A DNA stretch of 64,000 nt from Collinsella aerofaciens (GTDB lineage Bacteria > Actinomycetota > Coriobacteriia > Coriobacteriales > Coriobacteriaceae), in contig JAPJOH010000007.1 of NCBI GenBank assembly GCA_030826265.1, forward strand, positions 31,678-95,677, written 5' to 3'. Numbering within the stretch: the stretch's first letter is position 1; each line of letters opens with the position of its first letter. A program made the position numbers and the translations under genes. Positions 52,555-60,772 of the stretch are shown piece by piece. The notes below the pieces were generated by a model. That model saw only the letters and a list, made by a program, of their open reading frames with translations. It was not told the origin of the DNA and did no database searches.

Positions 52555-53661
52555 ATGGCGATTACTATCGATATCGACACCGCACGCCCCTACCAGGTGC
52601 ATGTGGGCACGTTTTTGCTGGAGCAGGCAGGTCCGCTCGTCCGCACCACCGCCGGCGGCACCCGCGCCGTCATCGTGACGGACACCAACGTGGGCCCGCT
52701 CTATCAGATGCCCGTTAAGCAGAGCCTGGAGGCGTCAGGCTACGAGGTGAGCATCTGCACCTTCGAAGCCGGCGAGGCCCATAAGCGCGCCGAAACCTAT
52801 GTTGCCATTTTGGAGTTTGTGGCCGAGCACGAGCTTTCGCGCTCCGACGTGATCGTGGCACTCGGCGGCGGTGTCGTGGGCGACGTGGCGGGCTTTGTGG
52901 CCGCCACCTACATGCGCGGCTGCAAGTTTGTGCAGATCCCGACGAGCCTGCTCGCCATGGTGGATTCGTCGGTGGGCGGCAAGACCGCCATCGACCTGGC
53001 CGCCGGCAAGAACTTGGCCGGCGCCTTTTGGCAGCCAAGCGTGGTTATCGCCGACGTGGGATGCCTGGCGACCCTCACGCCCGAGCAGTTCGCTGACGGC
53101 TGCGGCGAGGTCGTCAAGCACGCCGTGATCGCCGACCCGGAGCTCTTCGCCGAGCTGGAGAAGACCCCGCTCACGCTGGAGCTGCTCAACCGCGACGTGG
53201 CCCGCGTAGCGCTCATCATCGCCCGCAATATCGACATCAAGCGCGCCGTGGTCGTCGCCGACGAGCGCGAAACCAACCAGCGCAAGCTCCTCAACTTTGG
53301 ACACAGCGCCGGACACGCCGTCGAGGCCTGCGAGCACTTTGAGCTCGGACACGGCAACTGTGTGTCGATCGGCATGGGCATCATCACGCGCGCCGCGGCC
53401 CTGCACGGCGTTTGCGATGCCGCACTGCCCGGTCGTATTGAGGAACTCTGCGCCCGCCATGGCCTCAAGACCCGCTGCGACCTAGATGCCGATGCCGTCT
53501 TTGCCGAGGCGCTCCACGACAAGAAGCGCGCGGGCGACACCATCGACCTGGTGATTCCGCACGGCATTGGCCGCTGCAGCATCGACCGCACGCCACTTTC
53601 CACTTTCCACGAACTCATTGCCGAGGGCCTCGGCCAGAAGGGAGACGCATCCGCATGCTAG
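52555..53661 (+). CDS. aroB: 3-dehydroquinate synthase
   Basis: Second shikimate step, DAHP to 3-dehydroquinate, needing NAD and a divalent metal. 368 residues; motifs VIVALGGGVVGDVAGFVAAT, PTSLLAMVDSSVGGKTAID, and metal ligands in CGEVVKHA and LLNFGHSAGHAVE. ATG at 52555; AAAGGA lies about ten bases upstream. Overlaps aroA by seven bases. Confidence 0.97.
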   Translation: MAITIDIDTARPYQVHVGTFLLEQAGPLVRTTAGGTRAVIVTDTNVGPLYQMPVKQSLEASGYEVSICTFEAGEAHKRAETYVAILEFVAEHELSRSDVIVALGGGVVGDVAGFVAATYMRGCKFVQIPTSLLAMVDSSVGGKTAIDLAAGKNLAGAFWQPSVVIADVGCLATLTPEQFADGCGEVVKHAVIADPELFAELEKTPLTLELLNRDVARVALIIARNIDIKRAVVVADERETNQRKLLNFGHSAGHAVEACEHFELGHGNCVSIGMGIITRAAALHGVCDAALPGRIEELCARHGLKTRCDLDADAVFAEALHDKKRAGDTIDLVIPHGIGRCSIDRTPLSTFHELIAEGLGQKGDASAC

Positions 53662-54974
53662 CCCGCATCACCCCGTCCCCGCTCAAGGGCACCGTTCCCG
53701 CCATTGCGTCCAAGTCGATGGCGCATCGCCTCATCATCTGCGCTGCGCTTGCCAACGGCGAGACACACGTCACCTGCAACACCACCTGCGCCGACATCGA
53801 GGCTACGGTGCGTTGCCTTACGGCCCTGGGTGCTCGCATCGAGACCGTCGAGAACGGCTTCCAGGTCCACCCCACCATGAAGAGTGTTGAGTTTGGCCTG
53901 CTCAAGGCCCTTGCCGGCGGCACGCTTGACTGCGGTGAAAGCGGCTCCACGCTCCGCTTTATGCTGCCAGTCGCCTGCGCGCTGGGTGCAGAAGCAACTT
54001 TTGTGGGTCAGGGGCGCTTGGGCGCCCGCCCGCTCTCCCCGCTCTCGGACGAGATCATCGCCGCCGGCTGCGACCTACAGGGTCTGGGCGGTTTTCCGCT
54101 CAAGACGAGCGGACGCATGCGCCCGGGCACCTTTGTGCTTCCGGGCAACGTGAGCTCGCAGTATATCTCCGGCCTGCTGCTAGCAGCCCCGCTGCTGGCC
54201 CAGCCCTCCTGCGTGCAGGTAACCGGCCTCATCGAGAGCCGTCCCTACATCAACCTGACGATCCAGGCCATGAAGGCCTTTGGCGTCGAGGTCAACGTCG
54301 AGCGTATTCCGGCCAAGGACGGCCAGCCCGAGGTCACGAACTTCCGCGTGAGCAGTGGCTCGTACCGCACGCCCGGCAGCGTAGCCGTCGAGGGCGACTG
54401 GTCCAACGCCGCCTTTTGGCTGTGCGCCGGCGCCATCGGCACCGACCCCATCACCGTCGAGGGCGTGTCGCTGAGCTCCGCACAGGGCGACCGTAACGTG
54501 CTTGCCGCGCTTTCGCGCTTTGGCGCCCGCATCGTGCGCTCCACCAACGCCGCCACCGTGCAGTCCGACAAGCTCGCCGGCTTTGAGATGAGTGCCCACG
54601 ACATTCCCGACCTGGTGCCCGTTATCTCGGCCGTGGCCTCGCTGGCGCAGGGCCGCACCTTTATCCGCGATTGCGCCCGTCTGCGCATCAAGGAATCCGA
54701 CCGCCTGGCCACCACCACCCGCGAGCTCACCGCGCTGGGCGCGCAGGTGCGCATTGCCGGCGATGACCTCATCATCAAGGGTGTCGATGCCTTCACCGGC
54801 GGCGAGGTCGATTCGCACAACGACCATCGCATCGCCATGATGGCCGCCATCGCCGCAAGCCGCGCCACCGGCGAGGTCGTGATCCACGGCGCCGAGGCTG
54901 TCAACAAGTCCTATCCCGATTTCTTCGACCACTACCGCCTGCTGGGCGGCAAGGTCACGCTCGAGGAGGAATAG
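53655..54974 (+). CDS. aroA: EPSP synthase (3-phosphoshikimate 1-carboxyvinyltransferase)
   Basis: Sixth step, adding enolpyruvate to shikimate-3-phosphate. 439 residues; PAIASKSMAHRLIICAALA near the N-terminus (Lys and Ser substrate contacts), LDCGESGSTLRFMLP, SSQYISGLLLAAPLL, and DRLATTTRELTALG plus DHRIAMMAAIAA near the end. The Gly-rich loop reads CGESGSTLRF rather than the GNAGTAMRPL of E. coli-type enzymes, as in Clostridial sequences. Coupled to aroB by overlap; aroC follows after one base. Confidence 0.96.
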   Translation: MLARITPSPLKGTVPAIASKSMAHRLIICAALANGETHVTCNTTCADIEATVRCLTALGARIETVENGFQVHPTMKSVEFGLLKALAGGTLDCGESGSTLRFMLPVACALGAEATFVGQGRLGARPLSPLSDEIIAAGCDLQGLGGFPLKTSGRMRPGTFVLPGNVSSQYISGLLLAAPLLAQPSCVQVTGLIESRPYINLTIQAMKAFGVEVNVERIPAKDGQPEVTNFRVSSGSYRTPGSVAVEGDWSNAAFWLCAGAIGTDPITVEGVSLSSAQGDRNVLAALSRFGARIVRSTNAATVQSDKLAGFEMSAHDIPDLVPVISAVASLAQGRTFIRDCARLRIKESDRLATTTRELTALGAQVRIAGDDLIIKGVDAFTGGEVDSHNDHRIAMMAAIAASRATGEVVIHGAEAVNKSYPDFFDHYRLLGGKVTLEEE

Positions 54975-54975
54975 C

Positions 54976-56073
54976 ATGTCCTCGACCTTTGGCAACATCT
55001 TGCACGTAAGCATCTTCGGCCAGTCGCACTCCCCCGCCATCGGCTGCTCACTCGATGGCATTCCGGCGGGCATCGCTGTTGACCAGGGGCAGCTGCAGGC
55101 CTTCCTCGACCGTCGTGCCCCCGGTCGCGACGAGACCGCGACCAAACGTCGCGAGGCCGACGCCGCCCACATCATCGCCGGTGTGGTCGATGGACATACC
55201 ACCGGCGCGCCCATCGCCGCGATTATCGAGAACACCAACACGCGCTCCAAGGATTACTCCGAGCTGCGCCGCAAGCCCCGCCCCGGACATGCGGACTTCC
55301 CTGCGCGCGTGAAGTATCACAACATGCACGATGTCGCCGGTGGCGGGCATTTCTCCGGCCGCCTAACGGCACCCCTGTGCATCGCCGGCGGCATTGCGCT
55401 GCAGGCACTCGAGGCCCGCGGCATTAAAGTGATGGCGCATGTGGCGCAGATCGGCGGCATCTCCGACCTGCCGATGGACGACATAGTCTATCGCGAGGCC
55501 GACCGCAAGGCGATCCTTACGAACGATCTACCGTGCATTGACGCCGCCGCAGCCGGCCGCATGCGCGAGGAAATCCTAGCCGCGCGCGACGAACTCGACA
55601 GCATCGGCGGCATCGTGGAGTGCGGCATTTACGGGCTTCCCGCGGGCATTGGCGACCCCATGTTCGACGGCATCGAGAACCGCATCGCGCAAATCGCGTT
55701 TGGCATTCCTGCCGTAAAGGGCGTGGAGTTTGGCATGGGCTTTGCCGTGGCCGCCATGCGCGGCAGCGAGAACAATGATCCGTACCGCATCGATGCCGAG
55801 ACCGGCGAGATCGAGGTCGAGTCCAACAACGCCGGCGGCATCCTGGGCGGTATTTCGACCGGCGCGCCCGTCATGTGGCGCATGGCCGTAAAGCCAACGC
55901 CTTCAATTGGCCGCGAGCAGCAGACCGTAGACATGGACGCCATGGAAAATGCCGAGCTCTCGGTCCACGGCCGTCACGATCCCTGCATCGTCCCCCGAGC
56001 CGTCCCCGTAGCCGAAGCAGCCGCCGCCCTCGCCATCTGGGACGCCCTCCTCGAAGACGCCGCCCAGCGTTAG
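54976..56073 (+). CDS. aroC: Chorismate synthase
   Basis: Last common step, eliminating phosphate from EPSP to form chorismate with reduced FMN. 365 residues: signature GQSHSPAIGCSLDGIPAG at the N-terminus, the RPGHADFPARVKYHN segment, GGGHFSGRLTAPLCIAGG, and the C-terminal HDPCIVPRAVPVAEA. ATG at 54976 is coupled to aroA. A family-2 REPIN begins 14 bases after the stop. Confidence 0.97.
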   Translation: MSSTFGNILHVSIFGQSHSPAIGCSLDGIPAGIAVDQGQLQAFLDRRAPGRDETATKRREADAAHIIAGVVDGHTTGAPIAAIIENTNTRSKDYSELRRKPRPGHADFPARVKYHNMHDVAGGGHFSGRLTAPLCIAGGIALQALEARGIKVMAHVAQIGGISDLPMDDIVYREADRKAILTNDLPCIDAAAAGRMREEILAARDELDSIGGIVECGIYGLPAGIGDPMFDGIENRIAQIAFGIPAVKGVEFGMGFAVAAMRGSENNDPYRIDAETGEIEVESNNAGGILGGISTGAPVMWRMAVKPTPSIGREQQTVDMDAMENAELSVHGRHDPCIVPRAVPVAEAAAALAIWDALLEDAAQR

Positions 56074-56087
56074 TCCACCAACCCCAA

Positions 56088-56214
56088 GGGTAGTTAATTT
56101 GGGACGGGGCTATTTTAGCTACCCCCATATGCCAGTTGATATTTGCGCTGACACCCATCGATTCATCGACAGTCAAAGGGTAGCTAAAATAGCCCCGTCC
56201 CAAATTAACTACCC
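56088..56214. repeat. Family-2 REPIN between aroC and pheA: 37-bp perfect inverted repeats
   Basis: Arms 56088-56124 and 56178-56214 are exact reverse complements with a 53-bp spacer. Each arm is itself palindromic at its ends (GGGTAG...CTACCC) and carries GGGACGGGG in the middle. The core matches the family-1 REPs at the RAYT gene, but the flanking stem sequences differ. It lies inside the aro operon and could modulate readthrough to pheA. Confidence 0.82.
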
Positions 56215-56243
56215 CCGTATAACCATTCACGAAAGGGGTCCCT

Positions 56244-57389
56244 ATGGACCTTGCTGACATCCGCCAGACCATCGATGGCATCGACGCCACGCTCCTCAAC
56301 AGTTTTGTCGAGCGCATGGACATTGCCACCGAGGTCGCCAAATCAAAAATCGAGATGGGCAAGGCCGTCTTCGACCCCGCCCGCGAGCGCTCCAAGCTCA
56401 ACAACCTTGCTAGCCGCGCTCCCGAGCGCTACGAGGCGCAGACCATCACGCTGTTCCGTCTCCTCATGAGCATGAGCAAGGCCGAGCAGCAGCGCTATAT
56501 CAACGAACTCAAGGGCATCACGGTCTCGCAAAAGGCCCACGCCACGGCCAAGGCCTTCGACACGCCCTTTCCCCAGACTGCCAGCGTCGCTTGCCAGGGC
56601 GTAGAGGGCGCCTACAGCCAGATCGCCGCGTGCAAGCTCTTCGACGTGCCCGATATCGCGTTCTTCGAGACCTTCGAAGGCGTTATGCGCGCCGTGCGCG
56701 ACGGATTCTGCGAGTTTGGCGTACTGCCCATCGAAAACTCCACCGCGGGCTCGGTCAACGCGGTCTACGACCTGCTTGCGCAGTTCGACTTCCATATCGT
56801 GCGCTCGCTGCGCCTCAAGATCGACCACAACCTGCTCGTCAAGCCCGGCACCAAGCTGCAGGATGTTCGTGAGGTCTATAGCCACGGTCAGGCCATCGCG
56901 CAATGTGCCGGTTTTATCGAGGCGCATGACCTACACGCCACCAAGTATCTCAACACGGCCATGTCGGCCGAAATGGTCGCCAACTCCGAGCGCACCGACG
57001 TCGCCGCCATCGCCTCGCGAAGTTGCGCGGCGCTCTACGGTCTGGAGGTGCTGGAGCCCAACATCCAGGACTCGGACAATAACTACACGCGCTTTGTCGT
57101 CATCAGCCGCGAGCCGCGCGTCTACCCCGGCGCCAACCGCACCTCGCTCATGATCACCACGGCCAACGAGCCGGGCGCCCTCTACCGCGTGCTCGAGCGC
57201 TTCTACGCCCTCAACATCAACCTCATCAAGCTCGAGAGCCGCCCCATCCCCGGGCGCGACTTTGAGTTTATGTTCTACTTCGATCTGGACTGCCCCTTTG
57301 GCAGCAAAGCCCTCGACGACCTGCTCGACTCGATTGACGACGTGTGCGAGAGCTTCACCTACTTTGGCAGCTACACGGAGGTGCTCTAG
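56244..57389 (+). CDS. pheA: Bifunctional chorismate mutase / prephenate dehydratase
   Basis: Makes phenylpyruvate from chorismate via prephenate. 381 residues in three domains: AroQ-type chorismate mutase (about 1-90, LADIRQTIDGIDATLLNSFV then FDPARERSKL), dehydratase (about 110-285, VACQGVEGAYSQIAA, VLPIENSTAGSVNAVYD, and the NNYTRF motif with the catalytic Thr) and a C-terminal ACT domain with ESRPIPGRDFEF, the Phe-binding site for feedback inhibition. ATG at 56244 has GAAAGGGG upstream. Confidence 0.96.
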   Translation: MDLADIRQTIDGIDATLLNSFVERMDIATEVAKSKIEMGKAVFDPARERSKLNNLASRAPERYEAQTITLFRLLMSMSKAEQQRYINELKGITVSQKAHATAKAFDTPFPQTASVACQGVEGAYSQIAACKLFDVPDIAFFETFEGVMRAVRDGFCEFGVLPIENSTAGSVNAVYDLLAQFDFHIVRSLRLKIDHNLLVKPGTKLQDVREVYSHGQAIAQCAGFIEAHDLHATKYLNTAMSAEMVANSERTDVAAIASRSCAALYGLEVLEPNIQDSDNNYTRFVVISREPRVYPGANRTSLMITTANEPGALYRVLERFYALNINLIKLESRPIPGRDFEFMFYFDLDCPFGSKALDDLLDSIDDVCESFTYFGSYTEVL

Positions 57390-58640
57390 ATGACCGATGT
57401 CACCACAACCCGCCCCTACGGCGTGCTGGGCCGCGTGCTGGGCCACAGCTACACCCCGACCATCTACAAGGAGCTCGCGGGGCTTGAGTACATGCGTTTT
57501 GAGCGCGAGCCCGAGGAACTCGCGGCCTTTATGGCGGGCGACGAGTGGGAGGGCACCAACGTGACCATTCCCTACAAGCGCGCCGTCATGGACTACCTGG
57601 ACGAGCTGAGCCCGCTGGCCGAGCGCATGGGCAACGTCAACACCATCACACGTCTGGCTGACGGCCGCCTGCGTGGCGACAACACCGACTACTTTGGCTT
57701 TCAGTGCCTAGTCGAGGAGCTGGGCGTTGAGGTCGCCGGCAAGAAGGCCCTCGTGCTCGGTGCCACCGGTGGCGCCGGCACCACTGCCAGCATGGTGCTC
57801 GGCGACCTGGGCGCCATCGTCGTGCCGGTCGGCCGCACGAGCGAAGTCAACTACGACAACATCGCGCAGCAGCCCGACGCCACACTGCTCGTCAACTGCA
57901 CGCCCGCCGGCATGTTCCCCCACTGTCCCGATGCCCCCTGCACGCTCGAGGGGCTCGATGCGCTCGAAGGCGTCATCGACATTGTCTACAACCCTGCACG
58001 CACGGGCCTGATGCTCGAGGCCGAGCGCCGCGGCATCCCCTGCATAGGCGGCCTGCTGATGCTCGTGGCCCAGGCGGCGCAAGCCGTTGAGCGCTACACC
58101 GGCCAGGTCACTTCGCGTGAGCGCATTCTGGACGTAACGGAGCGCCTGTCACGCCGCGAACAGAACATCGCGTTGATCGGTATGCCGGGCTCGGGCAAGA
58201 CCCGCGTGGGCGAGCAGATTGCCCTGCTCACGGGGCGAGAGCACATCGACCTGGACCGCGCCCTCGAGGAGCGCCTGGGCATGCCCTGCGCCGACTTTAT
58301 CGTCGAGCGCGGCGAGGCGGCCTTCCGCGAGCAGGAGACGGCGGCGTTGGCCGACATCTCCAAGCGCAGCGGCCTGGTGCTCTCCACCGGCGGAGGCGTG
58401 GTCACACGCGACGAGAACTACCCGCTGCTGCACCAAAACAGCCAGATCGTGATGCTCAACCGCAAGCTCGACGAGCTCGCCCACAAGGGCCGCCCCATCA
58501 CCGCCCGCGATGGCATCGACAAGCTCGCCGAGCAGCGTATGCCGCGCTACCGCGCCTGGGCCGACCACATCATCGACTCACGCGACTGCGCCGCCAACAC
58601 CGCCCGCGCCCTCGTCGACACCCTCCCACCCGCTCTCTAA
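57390..58640 (+). CDS. aroEK: Fused shikimate dehydrogenase-shikimate kinase (AroE-AroK)
   Basis: One 416-residue protein for two consecutive steps. Residues 1-245 are shikimate dehydrogenase: GVLGRVLGHSYTPTIYKEL, catalytic Lys63 in NVTIPYK, Asp100 in GDNTDYFGF, and NADP-binding VLGATGGAG. After a short linker, residues 258-416 are shikimate kinase: Walker A GMPGSGKT (264-271), DLDRALEERLGMP, ERGEAAFREQE and TGGGVV (333-338). The frame runs through with no stop, so this is a real fusion. The ATG directly follows the pheA stop. Confidence 0.95.
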   Translation: MTDVTTTRPYGVLGRVLGHSYTPTIYKELAGLEYMRFEREPEELAAFMAGDEWEGTNVTIPYKRAVMDYLDELSPLAERMGNVNTITRLADGRLRGDNTDYFGFQCLVEELGVEVAGKKALVLGATGGAGTTASMVLGDLGAIVVPVGRTSEVNYDNIAQQPDATLLVNCTPAGMFPHCPDAPCTLEGLDALEGVIDIVYNPARTGLMLEAERRGIPCIGGLLMLVAQAAQAVERYTGQVTSRERILDVTERLSRREQNIALIGMPGSGKTRVGEQIALLTGREHIDLDRALEERLGMPCADFIVERGEAAFREQETAALADISKRSGLVLSTGGGVVTRDENYPLLHQNSQIVMLNRKLDELAHKGRPITARDGIDKLAEQRMPRYRAWADHIIDSRDCAANTARALVDTLPPAL

Positions 58641-58642
58641 CA

Positions 58643-58684
58643 AAAACCACCACAAAGGGGACAGGCACCTTTGTGGTGGTTTTA
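58643..58684 (+). repeat. 16-bp perfect hairpin with a GGGGACAGGCACC element, between aroEK and aroQ
   Basis: AAAACCACCACAAAGG (58643-58658) and CCTTTGTGGTGGTTTT (58668-58683) around the loop GGACAGGCA. It begins three bases after aroEK. The T-rich end could terminate transcription, but the loop/stem phrase GGGGACAGGCACC resembles dispersed hairpin elements I recall from other Coriobacteriia; that resemblance is from memory. Single copy in this window. Confidence 0.6.
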
Positions 58685-58704
58685 CAACCGCAAAGGAAGC
58701 AACC

Positions 58705-59142
58705 ATGAAAGCACTCGTCATCAATGGCCCCAACCTCAACATGCTCGGCATTCGTGAGCCGGGCATCTACGGCAGCGACAACTACGACCGCTTGGTACAG
58801 ATCTGCCAGGAGGCAGGCGCCGCGCAGGGCTTTGACGAGGTCGAGGTCTTCCAGTCCAACCACGAGGGCAGCATCGTCGACAAGATCCAGGAGGCCTACG
58901 GCAAGGTCGACGGAATCGTCATCAACCCGGCAGCCTACACGCACACCAGCGTGGCCATCCTGGATGCCCTTAAAGCCGTCGCCATCCCGGCTGTGGAGGT
59001 CCACATCAGCGCTGTCGAGACCCGCGAGGACTTCCGCCAGGTGAGCTACGCCCGCCTGGCCTGCTTCGCCACCATCACCGGCGAAGGCCTGCAGGGTTAC
59101 GCTCACGCGCTGGAGCTGTTGAGGGAACGACTCGAAAAGTAG
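58705..59142 (+). CDS. aroQ: 3-dehydroquinate dehydratase, type II
   Basis: Third shikimate step, dehydrating 3-dehydroquinate. 145 residues of the small dodecameric type: INGPNLNMLGIREPGIYG with the catalytic Tyr, VFQSNHEGSIVDKIQEA, INPAAYTHTSVAILDAL and VEVHISAVETREDFR with the catalytic His. ATG at 58705 has AAAGGA seven bases upstream; the open frame continues upstream through the hairpin and aroEK but is not coding there. Completes the pathway in this cluster. Confidence 0.96.
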   Translation: MKALVINGPNLNMLGIREPGIYGSDNYDRLVQICQEAGAAQGFDEVEVFQSNHEGSIVDKIQEAYGKVDGIVINPAAYTHTSVAILDALKAVAIPAVEVHISAVETREDFRQVSYARLACFATITGEGLQGYAHALELLRERLEK

Positions 59143-59176
59143 TCTCGCGCGCAAATCCATCAACCCCGATTCGCAC

Positions 59177-59235
59177 GCCAGTAATGCCAGTGCCGCCAGC
59201 AGCAACCTCGCTACTGGCGGCACTTTATTACTGGC
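59177..59235. repeat. Imperfect 22-bp inverted repeat after aroQ
   Basis: GCCAGTAATGCCAGTGCCGCCAG (59177-59199) and CTGGCGGCACTTTATTACTGGC (59214-59235) pair except for an internal bulge. It ends two bases before a TATAAT and has no T-run. It may be the aro operon's 3' hairpin or another dispersed palindrome. Confidence 0.6.
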
Positions 59236-59236
59236 A

Positions 59237-59242
59237 TATAAT
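59237..59242 (+). promoter_or_regulatory. Candidate -10 of the DUF4869/ATPase module
   Basis: TATAAT, 32 bases before the start at 59274. No -35 match: the expected position lies in the right arm of the palindrome. Confidence 0.4.
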
Positions 59243-59273
59243 CGTTGCAGCCACACAACGTCTGGAGACTCGC

Positions 59274-59723
59274 ATGCTAAGCATCCATCTGGGAGATTAC
59301 CCCGGTTCCATCTACGATACCGAGACCTACTTTAGGAACTCATACTTGGACTCATGGTTCGAAGACCCTATGGCCGCACAGATCATTAAAAGCGTGGACG
59401 GATCAGAGCTCATCGGCCCCCACAACATCGTAAGCAAGCAGCTGGGCTCGATCACCCCACTCGAACTGTCCGGCGGCGTTAAGACGCTGCTGCTGGTGCG
59501 CAATCTACCAAACATGGTGTTCAATGCATCCACTTGCGGAGATAACTGCGCCCGCTGGCTGCTCAAAATTGGCAAAGAGCAGGATGTGCTGGTGACCCTT
59601 TACCACATCATGAAATTTCCCTGGAAGCGTTTTGAGATTCGCATCAATAACGACGGCCGCATCGTCAGGAACATGCAGGAGTTCGTCGGTGCCACCAATG
59701 ATTTTCTGGATGTTGATGAGTAA
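59274..59723 (+). CDS. DUF4869-like protein of a two-gene module
   Basis: 149 residues, soluble, no signal peptide or membrane segment. Recognised tentatively as DUF4869 from the N-terminus MLSIHLGDYPGSIYDTETYF, the middle ITPLELSGGVKTLLLVRN and FNASTCGDNCARWLLKI. The conserved Cys pair in CGDNC could bind metal or be coincidental. ATG at 59274 is chosen because GGAGA lies just upstream. Its stop overlaps the start of the ATPase gene by one base (TAATG), so the two are made together. Function unknown. The module's GC is lower than the aro genes before it. Confidence 0.75.
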   Translation: MLSIHLGDYPGSIYDTETYFRNSYLDSWFEDPMAAQIIKSVDGSELIGPHNIVSKQLGSITPLELSGGVKTLLLVRNLPNMVFNASTCGDNCARWLLKIGKEQDVLVTLYHIMKFPWKRFEIRINNDGRIVRNMQEFVGATNDFLDVDE

Positions 59724-60724
59724 TGAAAGGATCACACACCGTTGTCGTGGAGCGCGCAAAAGTCAAATACACGCTCACCTTTAAACGCAATATTTCCTTC
59801 ATCCGCGGCAACAGCGGCACGGGCAAAACGACGCTCATCTCGATGATTCGCGACTACAACGACCGAGGACCGGAAAGCGGCGTTGCACTCAGCTGCGACG
59901 TGCCTTGTGAAACGCTTTCCGGCAGACGCTGGGAGCGCGAGCTTTCGATCATCGAAGATTCAATCGTCTTTCTAGATGAGGGCAACGAGTTTATCTACTC
60001 AAAGGACTTCGCCAAAACCGTAAACGGCTCGTCCAACTATTTTGTTCTGATATCTCGTCGCGATGCCAACGAGCTCCCCTACAGCGTTGATGAGATCCTG
60101 AAGTTAGTCAACACGACGAGTAAAACAATCAATGGCCGCAAGAGCGACAGGCGCTTCTACTCGGTGACCAAGCCGCTATATGACCACACGGCAAGCATGC
60201 TGTATCAGGATCTAAATGTTGGATTCGAGGTACCCGACGCCGTAGTTGTCGAGGATAGCAAATCTGGCTATCAATTCTACGACGCTCTTTGCAACCGGCT
60301 CGGAATCCCCTGCTATACCGCCACCGGCGTAGCAAATCTAAAGCGGACAATTCACGAATGCCCCGAGCAAAACGTTCTTGCCATTGGAGACGGCGCAGCG
60401 TTTGGTCCCTACATCGAAAAGGTGCTCGGACAGCGCGTTTACAAGAACGTTCGCTTGTTCCTCCCGGAATCATTCGAGTGGACACTTCTGCAATCTGGCC
60501 TCATTCCCAGTAACGACATTCCAAAAATCCTCAAGGATCCTTCGAGCTATATCGAAAGCCGCGACTACCTAAGCTGGGAACGATTCTTCACCGACGTATT
60601 GATCAAGTACTCGGCAGACACTCGCTACGCCTACAGAAAGGCAAAGCTCAATGAGCAGTACCTGAGGCCGCAGGCGATGAATGCAGTTGCAAACGTCTTG
60701 CCCGAGTGCCTGAAGGCAGACTAG
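59723..60724 (+). CDS. P-loop ATPase with a TOPRIM-like C-terminal region
   Basis: 333 residues. Walker A GNSGTGKT (29-36) sits in an N-terminal half that opens with a beta-rich VERAKVKYTLTF; Walker B is SIVFLDEGNEF (80-90), followed by YFVLISRRD, a sensor-like strand. The C-terminal half has VVVEDSKSGYQFYDAL (174-189) and LAIGDGAAFGP (219-229), then RLFLPESFEWTLLQ. This Glu...Asp pattern with strand-loop spacing recalls the TOPRIM domain of OLD-type ATPases, though the second motif is DxA rather than DxD. GC is about 53% in sampled lines. Not an ABC transporter: no signature motif. Function unknown. Confidence 0.75.
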   Translation: MKGSHTVVVERAKVKYTLTFKRNISFIRGNSGTGKTTLISMIRDYNDRGPESGVALSCDVPCETLSGRRWERELSIIEDSIVFLDEGNEFIYSKDFAKTVNGSSNYFVLISRRDANELPYSVDEILKLVNTTSKTINGRKSDRRFYSVTKPLYDHTASMLYQDLNVGFEVPDAVVVEDSKSGYQFYDALCNRLGIPCYTATGVANLKRTIHECPEQNVLAIGDGAAFGPYIEKVLGQRVYKNVRLFLPESFEWTLLQSGLIPSNDIPKILKDPSSYIESRDYLSWERFFTDVLIKYSADTRYAYRKAKLNEQYLRPQAMNAVANVLPECLKAD

Positions 60725-60740
60725 ACAGACTAGATATAGT

Positions 60741-60771
60741 GGGGAGGGCCAAGTTGGTCCTCCCCGTTTTT
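60741..60771 (+). terminator. Intrinsic terminator of the DUF4869/ATPase module
   Basis: GGGGAGGGCC (60741-60750), loop AAGTT, GGTCCTCCCC (60756-60765), then GTTTTTG. Confidence 0.92.
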
Positions 60772-60772
60772 G

